Counted from the stretch's first letter, positions 50,198 through 60,223 are shown. The stretch is DNA of 64,000 nucleotides from an uncultured Granulosicoccaceae bacterium (GCA_937922675.1 CALAJN010000003.1:62001-126000), one strand, 5' to 3'. Numbers and translations: made by a program. The notes: generated by a model from the letters alone, not told the origin.

Positions 50198-52222
50198 TCA
50201 GTTGATCGACTGGCCGCGCTCTTTTTGCCATTGATCGATCTCGGCAAGCCAGGCGGCGGCAGAGGCATCGGACGGCATGCGCCAGTCACCTCGGGGTGAC
50301 AATGCAACACTGCCTACTTTCGGTGCATCAGCAGTGCATGAGCGCTTGAATTGCTGTGTGAAAAAACGCTTGATGAACACGCGCAACCACCGCACCAGTG
50401 TGTCTTCGTCGTAGCGTCCTGAAAACGCCAATGCAGCAAGATCAAGAACACGTCCCGGTCGAGCACCATGACGTATCTGGTGATACAAAAAGAAGTCGTG
50501 CAGCTCGTAGGGGCCAATGGTTGCTTCTGTGAGCTGGGCTATCTTGCCGGCGGCGTCCGCTGGGAGTAGCTCGGGCGAGATAGGTGTGTCGAGAATGGCG
50601 AATAGCACGTCCCTGAGTTGATCACTGTCGCTCCAGGAGGTGACTACCTCGTTGGCTACCCAGCGTATGACAAATTGCAATAGCGTCTTGGGCACGCCAG
50701 CATTCACGTCGTACATGGCGATGTGGTCGCCGGCATAGGTAGACCACCCCAAGGCTTTTTCAGACAGGTCTCCAGTGCCAACCACAATGCCACCCTCACG
50801 ATTGGCAATACTCATCAGCAACAGTGTGCGCACACGTGCCTGCACGTTCTCCAGCGTGACGTCACCGTGCTCGGGTTGTTGGCGCAGTCGATCAATGAGC
50901 GCATCGACTGAGTCCACGTCGTCAGCTGCTGAATGCCCGATGATTTTCAATACAGCTTTGGACAGTTCACTTATCGACAAGGTGTGCAGTGTGGCGCCAA
51001 GGGCTTTGGCGAGCACGCTCGCGTTATCGCGGGTGTCATCTGTTGTGCCAAAGCCAGGCATGGTGACGCATACAAGCTCACTGCGCGGTCGTCCATCCAG
51101 ATCCAGCGCCGCCGCAGCAACCAGCGCAGCCGCTGTGGAATCAAGTCCGCCGGATACACCGAGTACCAACGTGGGTGAGCCGATCGCGTGCATGCGAGTC
51201 AGCAGGGCATTGGACTGAATTTCAAACATTTCCCAGCAGCGCCGTGCCAGGGTGTTTTCATCTGCTGGCAAAAAGGGTGTTGGGCTGATGTTGCGCACCA
51301 GGTTGCTGTTGGCGCGCGCGCTGAAGTGGCGTTTGCGCCATGTCCTTTCATTGCCACACTCGACAGCACAGTCACCGAAAGTGTTGGTCGAGCGCCGCTC
51401 AAAGCTCAAGGCTTCCAGATCGATGTCCTGGACGACTAACTGGCCTTCACGCGCAAAGCGACGTGACTCTGCCAGTAGCTTGCCGTTCTCGCAGATAAAG
51501 GCATCAGCGTCCCATGTCAGGTCGGTGGATGATTCTCCGGGCCCCGCTGCCACATAAAGATAGGCGCATTTGCTGCGCTCGCTTTGAGATTGCACCAAAC
51601 GACGCCTGACCTCAGCCTTGCCAATGGTGAAATTGGAAGCTGACAGATTCGCAATCACTGTGGCTCCGGCAGAGCACAAGGCTGAACTTGGCGGACTCTG
51701 CACCCAGAGATCCTCGCAGATCTCCACGCCGACCGTCAGGTCGGGCACGTCGGACTCAAACAACAGATCAAGGCCAAAGGGGATGCGTTTATCGCCGAGG
51801 CGGATTGACTCTCCATCGGCGAGCTCGCGTCCGGGACGGAACCAGCGGGTCTCCTCGAACTCGCGATAGTTCGGTAGATAGGCCTTTGGAACGATGCCGA
51901 GAATCTCGCCATGGTGCAGGACAGCTGCGCAGTTGTAGATCCCGTTTGTAGCCCGGAGCGGCACCCCCACCAGCGCCAAGGCATCAAGGTCTGCACCTTC
52001 GTTGGTCAGGACGAGAAGCTCGGTTTCGACAGCGTCGAGCAGGCGTGTGCTGGTGACGAGGTCCCGGACGGAGTAGGCCGTGAGGCCAAGCTCGGGGAAC
52101 ACCACAAGATGCGCGCCGGCATCACTCGCCTCGCGCCATAGCGCTAAAGTCGTGTTTCGATTGCGCTCGGGGTTTCCGACGCTCACGCTCGGAACCGCGG
52201 CGGCGACGCGCGCAAAGCCTCT
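50198..52222 (-). CDS. nadE: NAD+ synthase, glutamine-hydrolyzing
   Basis: N-terminal carbon-nitrogen hydrolase domain (VVFPELGLTAYSVRD, VGVEICEDLW) and C-terminal NAD synthase domain (LGVSGGLDSTAAALVAA, GTGDLSEKALGWSTYAGDHIAMYDVN). Confidence 0.95.
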   Translation of the reverse strand, partial: RGFARVAAAVPSVSVGNPERNRNTTLALWREASDAGAHLVVFPELGLTAYSVRDLVTSTRLLDAVETELLVLTNEGADLDALALVGVPLRATNGIYNCAAVLHHGEILGIVPKAYLPNYREFEETRWFRPGRELADGESIRLGDKRIPFGLDLLFESDVPDLTVGVEICEDLWVQSPPSSALCSAGATVIANLSASNFTIGKAEVRRRLVQSQSERSKCAYLYVAAGPGESSTDLTWDADAFICENGKLLAESRRFAREGQLVVQDIDLEALSFERRSTNTFGDCAVECGNERTWRKRHFSARANSNLVRNISPTPFLPADENTLARRCWEMFEIQSNALLTRMHAIGSPTLVLGVSGGLDSTAAALVAAAALDLDGRPRSELVCVTMPGFGTTDDTRDNASVLAKALGATLHTLSISELSKAVLKIIGHSAADDVDSVDALIDRLRQQPEHGDVTLENVQARVRTLLLMSIANREGGIVVGTGDLSEKALGWSTYAGDHIAMYDVNAGVPKTLLQFVIRWVANEVVTSWSDSDQLRDVLFAILDTPISPELLPADAAGKIAQLTEATIGPYELHDFFLYHQIRHGARPGRVLDLAALAFSGRYDEDTLVRWLRVFIKRFFTQQFKRSCTADAPKVGSVALSPRGDWRMPSDASAAAWLAEIDQWQKERGQSIN

Positions 52223-52363
52223 CATACAGCAAGTATACGGATGCTGGCGTGATGTATTCGTGCTTAAAGAGCGTGCAGACGTCAACAAATTAACAGTTAG
52301 TGCACCTTAGTCTCGTCTACGTCACTATACTGGCGGTGAACTTTAGGGTGAGTCACAAATTCA

Positions 52364-53269
52364 ATGAGTCCTTTGAGCAGCAATCAATCACATAACATCA
52401 CAGCAGCAAGCGCTAAACGCCGAGGCATCGCGCTTGCGGCCGCTATCAGCTCAGTGCTCACCGCTGGGCTGCACGGTGTGGCAGCTGCCGATGGCTACGA
52501 TTTTCCGGTTGTCGTACCACGCTCCAGCGGCGTAGCCGACACAGTGCAATTAGGTGAGCCAGTCGATCAGCTTGAGGCGCCAAAGCTCGTCGAAGCACCG
52601 ATCAAGCCTGCGCCTGTCGACATTGCCGCGCAACAGGCTGCACCAGAGCAAGGGCGCGAACCTGCTCAGGTTGCATTGGCATCTCGCCCGCAGCTGTTCG
52701 AGCCCAATGGCGGTCCTGCCTCAGCTGGCTACGCGGACAGCGGTACGACCCTGTCGCTGGTGGCGAGTGAGAAGGTGTTGCGTGCTGAGTACGAGCGCAC
52801 TCAGGAGGTACTGGGTGCCGAGGACGCGCGCGTCGCTACGGGCTTTTTGATGTCTGAGCTTCGTGATGTCATCGTGACCGGAACGCTCAACCTGAATACC
52901 TTCCCCGGGCTTGTTCCACAGGTCAGCTTATCCGTTGGCCCCAAGCTCTATGTGGCGCTACTGGGCACAGAAAACCGTGACGTCTTCGCTCTTGGCGTCG
53001 GCGCGAGAGCCAAGTATGAACTTCCGCTGGACGCCTTCCCGTTGAGTATCGAAGGCAGCTTGCACTACGCGCCCGACATCCTCGCGTTCGGCCAGTCAGA
53101 TCGCATCATTGACTGGAATGTAGATGCGGGTCTGCGCCTTCGCGACAATCTCAGCGCCTTCGTCGGAGCACGGCTGCTGAGCTTTGATACGCGGCCCGGT
53201 ACGCGTAGGGTCGAGGACGATATCCATTTCGGCATCACCTGGCACTTCGACGACGCCGCTGAGGAGTGA
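52364..53269 (+). CDS. YfaZ-like outer membrane protein
   Basis: Signal peptide; beta-barrel-like C-terminus FALGVGARAKYELPLDAFPLSIEGSLHYAPDILAFGQSDRIIDWNVDAGLRLRDNLSAFVGARLLSF...FGITWHFD. Confidence 0.7.
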   Translation: MSPLSSNQSHNITAASAKRRGIALAAAISSVLTAGLHGVAAADGYDFPVVVPRSSGVADTVQLGEPVDQLEAPKLVEAPIKPAPVDIAAQQAAPEQGREPAQVALASRPQLFEPNGGPASAGYADSGTTLSLVASEKVLRAEYERTQEVLGAEDARVATGFLMSELRDVIVTGTLNLNTFPGLVPQVSLSVGPKLYVALLGTENRDVFALGVGARAKYELPLDAFPLSIEGSLHYAPDILAFGQSDRIIDWNVDAGLRLRDNLSAFVGARLLSFDTRPGTRRVEDDIHFGITWHFDDAAEE

Positions 53270-53357
53270 TCCGGACGTTTTCGGCTCAAACACACCTCAG
53301 CGAAACGTCAACGAAAGCTCAACACAAGCCCAACGTCAGACCGAAGAACGTATTGAC

Positions 53358-54389
53358 CTATCGCCCGCGCACGACCTGGCGCAGCGGCGCGAGGTCAAAA
53401 AAGCGATTGGATGAAGGAACGCCGCGAGCAGTGACTTTGTCGCGGCGTTGCAAGACAAGGCTCATAGCGGCAAAGGCCTTTTGATACTGACCGCGCAGGG
53501 CTTCGATGTTGTCTTCTGTGTCAAACAGACGTGATCTGCCCAGAATAGCCTGTGCCTGCAAAGGCTCTACGGCCAGTAGCTCAGCTGTGCCCTGCGCGGC
53601 GGCTGCCGGATCGCGCCGGTGTGCGAGCACCACTCGGTCCCACACGCGAATGACCCGCTTGGCTGTTTCCTTGTTGCGGCGCAGCCAGCGCTCCTTGCCC
53701 ATCAGAACGTCAGCCAGCATGCCCGGATTACGTGAAGGCTCCACCAGCCGTGGCAGCACACCATCGGTTTCCGCCAGAGCCCGTTCGATACGGCCCAGCG
53801 CGGGTTCGCCAGCAACTACGGCCCCGATCTCCCTGTTCTGAATACCAAGAGTGGCCTGTTGTTCGTCCATGTACTTCACCGTCACGCGTGAGCGGTTGAG
53901 TCCCCGCTGTTGCAGGGCGTTGGAGAGCAGAACCTCACTGGAGCCGGCGGAGCCACCGTCAACGATCGCAATTTTGCTGCCGCGCAGAGCCAGCACATCG
54001 GCTACCTCGGAACTGCCAAGAATGGCGTCGGCCTCAAGAGACCAGGCCAGAATGAGCGCACCACGCAGGTTCAAGCCTTGTTCTGCTGCTTGTAGCAAGG
54101 TATCCGCGCTACCTGCTATCAGATCGATGTTGCCGTCTGCGACAGCATCGATAGACCCTGGGTCGACTATCGAGAGTTCGGGCTGCAAGGATTCGGCTGC
54201 GAAATCACCGCGCGCCTCGGCCCAGTGAAGCAACGTCAGGGCAGAGCGGTCTTGTACCGCGATGCGTACCGTCTCTAGCTCCTTGTCATCATCGGCACAA
54301 ACACCAGCTGATAACAACAAGGCTGTTACGGGCAGAAGCGCCATGGCGAGCGCCTTGCGGCGGCAAACGTCGACTGAGCGAGTGATCAT
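53358..54389 (-). CDS. ABC transporter substrate-binding protein (NMT1/SsuA-like)
   Basis: Signal peptide; TVRIAVQDRSALTLLHWAEARGDFAAESLQPELSIVD...DAVADGNIDLIAGSADTLLQAAEQG. Start ambiguous (54389-54470). Confidence 0.75.
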   Translation of the reverse strand: MITRSVDVCRRKALAMALLPVTALLLSAGVCADDDKELETVRIAVQDRSALTLLHWAEARGDFAAESLQPELSIVDPGSIDAVADGNIDLIAGSADTLLQAAEQGLNLRGALILAWSLEADAILGSSEVADVLALRGSKIAIVDGGSAGSSEVLLSNALQQRGLNRSRVTVKYMDEQQATLGIQNREIGAVVAGEPALGRIERALAETDGVLPRLVEPSRNPGMLADVLMGKERWLRRNKETAKRVIRVWDRVVLAHRRDPAAAAQGTAELLAVEPLQAQAILGRSRLFDTEDNIEALRGQYQKAFAAMSLVLQRRDKVTARGVPSSNRFFDLAPLRQVVRGR

Positions 54390-54447
54390 TGAATAGGAGT
54401 ACATACCCTCATGTACCATGTTATGGCTACTTTCGGATCCTTCTTCA

Positions 54448-55407
54448 ATGGCCGTCAACCCCGACGACAAGAATCTCGCGTTGTACTGCGATTTTGAAAA
54501 TATCGCGCTCGGTGTGCGCGACGCGAAATATCAGAAATTCAATATCGAGCATGTGCTTGAGCGTTTGCTGGTCAAGGGCAGCATCGTGGTCAAGAAGGCC
54601 TACTGCGATTGGCAGCGCTACAAGGACTTCAAGGCGTCCATGCACGAGGCAGCCTTCGAGCTTATCGACATTCCGCATGTGCGCCAGTCGGGCAAGAACT
54701 CGGCTGACATCCGCATGGTCGTCGATGCGCTGGACCTGTGCTACACCAAATCGCACGTGGATACCTTTGTCATCATCAGTGGCGACTCGGATTTTTCGCC
54801 ATTGGTCAGCAAGCTTCGCGAAAACGCCAAGACGGTTATCGGTGTTGGTGTCAAGAATTCAACTTCAGATCTGTTGATCAGCAACTGCGATGATTTCATC
54901 TACTACGACGACCTTGTGCGGGAGCTTGAAAAGAAGCCATCAAAACGTCGCAATAGATCCCGATCCAGTGGCCGGCGCAGTCGACGGCCCGCAACAGAGG
55001 CCAACGAGGCCCACGAGCCGAATGGTGCAGCACCTGAGGCCGATGCCGCTGTCTCTGATCAGGCTGATGGTGCAGCTACTCCGGACAAGGCTGCGCTGAA
55101 TGAAAGCGATGCAGGCACTGTGGAATTCAACGAGCCCACCGATGCCTCCCTCGATGATGATGAGTTGGCTCTGGAGGGCATTGAACTAGTGGTGGAGACT
55201 GCACGCGCGCTGGGCGCTGAACGAGACAAGGTATGGGGCTCGATGATCAAGCAGACCTTGAAGCGTCGACGCCCCGGTTTCAATGAAAACTACTACGGGT
55301 TTGATTCGTTTGGGGCGATGCTCGAGGAGGCCGCCGGGCAAGGTCTGCTGGATCTGGAAGCCGACGATCGATCCGGTGGATACATCGTTCGAGAGCTCAG
55401 CGATTGA
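54448..55407 (+). CDS. NYN-domain (LabA-like PIN fold) predicted RNase with C-terminal OST-HTH/LOTUS domain
   Basis: NLALYCDFENIALGVRD, KNSADIRMVVDALDLCYTKSHVDTFVIISGDSDFSPLVSKLRE; C-terminal VWGSMIKQTLKRRRPGFNENYYGFDSFGAMLEEAAGQGLLDLEADDRSGGYIV. Confidence 0.92.
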   Translation: MAVNPDDKNLALYCDFENIALGVRDAKYQKFNIEHVLERLLVKGSIVVKKAYCDWQRYKDFKASMHEAAFELIDIPHVRQSGKNSADIRMVVDALDLCYTKSHVDTFVIISGDSDFSPLVSKLRENAKTVIGVGVKNSTSDLLISNCDDFIYYDDLVRELEKKPSKRRNRSRSSGRRSRRPATEANEAHEPNGAAPEADAAVSDQADGAATPDKAALNESDAGTVEFNEPTDASLDDDELALEGIELVVETARALGAERDKVWGSMIKQTLKRRRPGFNENYYGFDSFGAMLEEAAGQGLLDLEADDRSGGYIVRELSD

Positions 55408-56342
55408 GTCACGTAATTGAATTCGCTCAGGTCGTCAAACGCTTTGGTCGCTTGTCGGTCCTGGACGGTCTCTCCCTGAGTGTCCAGGCGGGTGAGGTGT
55501 ATGGCTTCCTGGGGCGTAACGGGGCAGGAAAGTCGACCGCGATTCGTGTGTTGATGGGCATAACCCCGGCCGATGGCGGCGAGATGCGCGTGTTCGGGGA
55601 GCGCGTGACGCCCGGGGCCATATCGGTTCGTCGGCGCATCGGTTACGTCGCGCAAGAGCAACATATGTACCCCTGGATGTCACCGCGGGCATTGAGTCGC
55701 TTTGTTCGCGGTTTCTACCCGACCTGGGACGAGAGTCGATGGCGGGAACTCAATGAACGCTTTGGCCTGCCTGAAAAACAGCGCCTTGGCACTTTTTCCG
55801 GCGGCATGAAGGCCAAGCTCGCTCTTGCAATGGCATTGGCCACCCGCCCCGAGCTCCTCGTTCTTGATGAGCCAACCGCTGGCATGGATCCGGTGGCACG
55901 GCGCGAATTTCTCGATCTGGTGCGTGGCGAGACAGAACGTGAAGGGGTCACGACCTTCTTTTCAACACACTTGATCGATGAGATTGAAGCGGTGGCGGAC
56001 CGTATCGCAATTGTTGAGGGCGGGCGCGCCATCTACGAAGGTGCTCTGGCTCCACTGGTGGCGCGGACCGTGGGCTATTCGATTGCCATGCAAGACGATG
56101 TTCCTGGCTCGTTTCCGGGCCCGTTCGCTGCGGAAAACATGCGGGTACTGGAGGATGCGGTGCGCGGCGGAAGAAGACGATTGGTGATGTTTCTCGATAG
56201 CGCACCGTCGCTGCAGCACTCTGCTGCCAGCGCGCACTTCCCGCACTTGAACCCGGGTTGGAGTCATGAGTCCTTGTCGTTGGAAGATGTGTTTGTAGCG
56301 CTCGTCGGACCCCATGCGAGGACGGCGGCGACAGCGAGCTGA
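55404..56342 (+). CDS. ABC transporter ATP-binding protein
   Basis: GFLGRNGAGKSTAIRVLMG Walker A, TFSGGMKAKLALAMALATRPELLVLDEPTAGMDPVARREF signature/Walker B. TTG start overlapping NYN stop. Confidence 0.96.
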   Translation: MSHVIEFAQVVKRFGRLSVLDGLSLSVQAGEVYGFLGRNGAGKSTAIRVLMGITPADGGEMRVFGERVTPGAISVRRRIGYVAQEQHMYPWMSPRALSRFVRGFYPTWDESRWRELNERFGLPEKQRLGTFSGGMKAKLALAMALATRPELLVLDEPTAGMDPVARREFLDLVRGETEREGVTTFFSTHLIDEIEAVADRIAIVEGGRAIYEGALAPLVARTVGYSIAMQDDVPGSFPGPFAAENMRVLEDAVRGGRRRLVMFLDSAPSLQHSAASAHFPHLNPGWSHESLSLEDVFVALVGPHARTAATAS

Positions 56343-56343
56343 T

Positions 56344-58269
56344 ATGGCAACCAAGGCGCTGATAGGCAAGGATCTCAGAGAGCATGGAGCGGCGGCCATC
56401 GGACTGCTTGTCGCAAGCCTTGTGATGGTCGCTCTGGCTATAGCGCAAAATCGGTCTGCGGCCTTTTCGATGAGTCCCTTCGAGGTCGTGCGCTTTGCAT
56501 TGATTACCTTCGTTCCGCTGATTGTGCTGACGCTGGGTAACCGCTTGATCGTGCGTGAGTATCTTTCGGGTACGCGCTTGTTCGTAGAAGCCTTGCCAGT
56601 GGGCAGCATGCGTCCATTGCTTGTCAAATATGGCTTGGGGGCTGCGTTTCTCTCATTGCTGGCGGCGACCTTGCTTGCCGCTTGTGTACTTGGCTCCAGC
56701 GCAGCGGATGATGTGACGCCGCAATGGTTGGGTCAGCTCCTGCTCAAGACTCTGGTGGTGATGTGCTTGTACTGGAGCATCGTTTTCTGCTTCAGTCTTT
56801 GTGGACACCTGCGGATCGTGCTGTACCTTGTAACGCTCGGTATCGTGGCGATGATCGCCTGGATGCCAGCGATAGATGCAACGCGGTTTGCGCCGTTCCG
56901 GTTGCTCGATCGCGATCTGTTTGTGTTCGAGCGCGATGTTGTTCCAGTGGCAGATATGCTCTGGACGCTGGCGCTGGCTGCGGCCTTTCTGGTAACCGGA
57001 TTTCTGATCGCCCGTCTTGGCAATGGCTCGGTGGCTGATCGGCTTGCTCGGCCGATGACGCGCCGTGATTTCGTTGTGCTTGGTGTACTGCTGATCGCTG
57101 GTTCAGGTCTGGCGGGTGTCATTGCGGAGAATCGTACGCGCGAGCCCATTCGCTTTGGCAACACCTCGGTGTTGCGTGTGCCAGAGCCTGCAATAGAGAT
57201 GTACTTCGCCTCAGAGCTCTACCGAGAGCGCAGTGAGGCATTTCTTGCGAGTGTTCAAACGGCGGTCGAACCCATGCAGGCGCGGCTGGGTATCGATGCG
57301 CTACCCATCGTCAGGCTCGCTCTGCGCCCAACTCGTGAACGTCACGATATCGACTACGGCACACTCGATGGCGTCTACGTGGCCGGAAACTGGTTGGAGA
57401 ATGACAGTTACGATGACGCCGTTCTGGTGGCTGTGGTTCTTCATGGTTTGCTGACAGCGCGCACCACAGGGCGCGCTCCCTTCGAGCCTCATCACTGGGT
57501 TCTGGATGGCTTTACTCGATGGTGGGCAGAGACGCTCGGCGAGCCACAAGCCCTGCAAACCTCGCATCGTGATGAGCTGCTCACGCGTGCTGTATTCGTT
57601 GCCTCGCGACTCGATGACGATGCAGACCTTGTCACCGGTTGGCAGGGCATAGCGGACAACTTTGGATACCCCTCCGCAGAAGCCTTGGCGTTTTCGGCCG
57701 TTCTCTACATTGCTGAAACACAGGGCGTGGAGGCCGTGTACGATCTTGGCAGAGCGTTTTTGGCAGAGCCTGTTGCCGCCTCGGTGCTCGGAAGCTTCTC
57801 GGACCGTAGCCGACCTGCCTGGCAACGCTTCACTACAGCCACAGGCCTGACGCGCGACGACTTCACGCGTGACTGGGCAGCCTGGCTGGCGCAGCGCTCA
57901 AGAGATCCTGGAGTGGCTGGTCGCCTTGCCTTGATTCCGGCGCTGGATCCTGTGTTTGAAGTGGACTCATCCGATGCAGCGCAACCTGCGATCGTGGCTG
58001 GATACACGCCCCGGCGAGGACGCGTTGTCAGCGAGGTGCACGAAGAGGCCGTGTGTGTTTTTCGCTATGGGTCGTTGAGCGCATTTGATTACGAGTACGA
58101 GGTAGGCGACGAGGACAAGCGCGAAACACGCTGTGTGGCTGATGAAGCAGCGCATGTGTTGAGCGGCCGCCATGGCTCGGGCGATCGCGTGTATGTGGCG
58201 CTGGAGTTTGAGTCTCCTGATTTTCATCAGGCGCTGCGTCTCGGCTCGCAACGGCTGGTGATTCCCTAG
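56344..58269 (+). CDS. ABC-2-type permease-like membrane protein with large C-terminal extracytoplasmic, degenerate peptidase-MA-like region
   Basis: About 6 TMs in N-terminal half, then a soluble region with HHWVLDGFTRWWAETLG, aligned by eye to the wlsEGlaeY element of peptidase-MA domains. Confidence 0.6.
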   Translation: MATKALIGKDLREHGAAAIGLLVASLVMVALAIAQNRSAAFSMSPFEVVRFALITFVPLIVLTLGNRLIVREYLSGTRLFVEALPVGSMRPLLVKYGLGAAFLSLLAATLLAACVLGSSAADDVTPQWLGQLLLKTLVVMCLYWSIVFCFSLCGHLRIVLYLVTLGIVAMIAWMPAIDATRFAPFRLLDRDLFVFERDVVPVADMLWTLALAAAFLVTGFLIARLGNGSVADRLARPMTRRDFVVLGVLLIAGSGLAGVIAENRTREPIRFGNTSVLRVPEPAIEMYFASELYRERSEAFLASVQTAVEPMQARLGIDALPIVRLALRPTRERHDIDYGTLDGVYVAGNWLENDSYDDAVLVAVVLHGLLTARTTGRAPFEPHHWVLDGFTRWWAETLGEPQALQTSHRDELLTRAVFVASRLDDDADLVTGWQGIADNFGYPSAEALAFSAVLYIAETQGVEAVYDLGRAFLAEPVAASVLGSFSDRSRPAWQRFTTATGLTRDDFTRDWAAWLAQRSRDPGVAGRLALIPALDPVFEVDSSDAAQPAIVAGYTPRRGRVVSEVHEEAVCVFRYGSLSAFDYEYEVGDEDKRETRCVADEAAHVLSGRHGSGDRVYVALEFESPDFHQALRLGSQRLVIP

Positions 58270-58273
58270 GGCC

Positions 58274-60223
58274 ATGTTTGTATTGATATTCAAAGAGCTG
58301 CGACAGCTCTTGCCCATCGCATGGCTATGGTTGGCTGTGATTGCACTTGGCTTTGCGTCGCGCCTGATTGGCAGCCGCGCCGACGAGGAAACCTTTGCCA
58401 GCTGGTACGAGGGCTACCTGGATGTGGGCAGCGATCCGATGATAGCCGCGGTTGCAGCTTTGGTCGGTCTGGTCACGGCCTGGTCCCTGTTTCCACGCGA
58501 GATTGATGATTCAACCATTGATTTCCTGCGTGCTCTACCGGTGTCGCGAACCCAGGTGTTCATGGCCAAGTATCTGGCGGCTGTGTTGTTGGTGTCTTGT
58601 CTGACTATTTTTTCCTACGGTATCGATGCGCTGTTGCTGGCCTGGAACCCGGAATCATTGGGCGGCAAGTTCTACCCGCAGGTCTTCTACACACTGATCT
58701 GGCGAGACATTGTTTTCTCGGCGATCATCGTTGCCCATGGCGTGCTGATTTCCTGGTTCAGGGTTACCGGGCTGGTCGTCTATGTGATCTATTTGCTGGG
58801 TGTCGCCTGGTTGGAGAGCAGCGCTGGTGGTGCGGGGCTGTTCAGCGTGTTGAGTATTCTGTCCAACGAGTACCATGGCTCACGGCTTGTCGTCGATCTC
58901 AGAGCGATTGTGGTACACGCGATCGTCGCGTTCTTCCTCTTGTGCATTGCGCATTTTTTATGGGGGCGCGCTGCCTCGGCTCGTTCAGGCGGCAAGCAAC
59001 GCTCGCGCGCCGGGGGATTCTGGCGAGCGTTGCTGTCAGTCGGTGCCTTTCTGGCGCTTGGTGTGACCCTGTTGAGGATCACTGCGAGCGAAAACGGAGG
59101 GCTTGTCGATGACTCCTTGTCCGTTGCTACCACAGCACACTTTCGCTTTGCCTTTCATCCAGCCGATGAGCGCACCGTCAATTACCTGCTTGCGCACGCA
59201 GATGAGGACTTCAAGGAACTTGGAGCACGTCTGGGAGCCGATGAGCTGCCGACGGTCAGGGTAAATCTTGCCGCTGCCAGCGAGCATGCTGCAGGACTTG
59301 CCACCTGGAAGACGATACGCATGGACCTCGATACCTTCGAGGCCGACGTATCGCAACGTCGTGTGCTGAGTCATGAGGCTGTGCATGTCATGCAATCGGT
59401 CCTGTCAAATCGTGCGCTTGCGCGTCATTTTGGTGCAACTCGCTTTTTTGTCGAGGGTATGGCTCAGTACCTGTCTTTTGCCATCGTCCCGGAAGAGCAG
59501 CGAAGGAGTTCAAATCGCGCCATCGCAGCAGTCGCCTGGAAGCGTCAGGATATTCGTTTTGACGACATGAGCGATCCAGGCTTTGCCTCGCGCCATGACC
59601 CGGATCTGTATTACAGCCTCGGGGATCTCTGGACCGAGAGTTTCGTCGCTGTCTGTGGCGAGGCAGCGCTGGGGGATTTTTTACGTGCCGCTGGCAGCGA
59701 CGATGTACCACGCAGTCTGAGCGGTACTGTTTTCTGGCATGGCACTCTCGTGGCCCTGGGCTGCGAGCTTGAACGGGTCAACGATCAGTTTCAGCAAGAT
59801 ATGCAGAGCCTGTACGAAAGGACAGATCGCTCACGATTTCCAGTATTCGATAGTGCTCGCGTGTCGCGCTTGCCCGATGGGCGAGTGCGCATAATCGCGA
59901 CCCTCGGGGCCGAGCCCGACGAGAGCGGAGTGTCGCCAGAGCTGAATCAGGACGAACTACCCGCTCGTTTCACCGTCAGGGTAGGCAGCAATGCATCGCT
60001 TGTTGCGGCGGTCGATCCGGTGTTTCGAGGTCGGATCGAACGCTCCGAAGGTGAGGTTCAGATCATCTACGAGGTGCCTGCTCGGGCGGTGCCGCGCAGT
60101 CGTTTCGAGTACCAACTAGGGTACTCACCCTATGCGGATTCTCGAGTCTGGTACGACACGCGGCGCACTGGAACGGCGGCCGTCGAAGCACCTGCAGGGG
60201 CAGGTAATCCATCCCCGCAGTAG
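58274..60223 (+). CDS. ABC-2-type permease fused to C-terminal peptidase-MA-like (HExxH) domain
   Basis: Multiple TMs in N-terminal half (SFPREIDDSTIDFLRALPVSRTQVFMAKYLAAVLL-type permease text); C-terminal VLSHEAVHVMQSVLSNRALARHFGATRFFVEGMAQYLS. Confidence 0.7.
   Translation: MFVLIFKELRQLLPIAWLWLAVIALGFASRLIGSRADEETFASWYEGYLDVGSDPMIAAVAALVGLVTAWSLFPREIDDSTIDFLRALPVSRTQVFMAKYLAAVLLVSCLTIFSYGIDALLLAWNPESLGGKFYPQVFYTLIWRDIVFSAIIVAHGVLISWFRVTGLVVYVIYLLGVAWLESSAGGAGLFSVLSILSNEYHGSRLVVDLRAIVVHAIVAFFLLCIAHFLWGRAASARSGGKQRSRAGGFWRALLSVGAFLALGVTLLRITASENGGLVDDSLSVATTAHFRFAFHPADERTVNYLLAHADEDFKELGARLGADELPTVRVNLAAASEHAAGLATWKTIRMDLDTFEADVSQRRVLSHEAVHVMQSVLSNRALARHFGATRFFVEGMAQYLSFAIVPEEQRRSSNRAIAAVAWKRQDIRFDDMSDPGFASRHDPDLYYSLGDLWTESFVAVCGEAALGDFLRAAGSDDVPRSLSGTVFWHGTLVALGCELERVNDQFQQDMQSLYERTDRSRFPVFDSARVSRLPDGRVRIIATLGAEPDESGVSPELNQDELPARFTVRVGSNASLVAAVDPVFRGRIERSEGEVQIIYEVPARAVPRSRFEYQLGYSPYADSRVWYDTRRTGTAAVEAPAGAGNPSPQ

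Noticed and set aside
53280-53358. Short periodic AAC-containing repeats after the YfaZ-like gene
   Set aside because: Units (GTCAAC / CTCAAC / CCCAAC) are too short and irregular to call a repeat array.
54448-60223. Calling the NYN/ABC operon a known anti-phage defence system
   Set aside because: NYN/PIN nucleases occur in defence loci, but the gene set does not match a named system I know. Housekeeping RNA metabolism is equally possible, so it is reported only as a candidate system.
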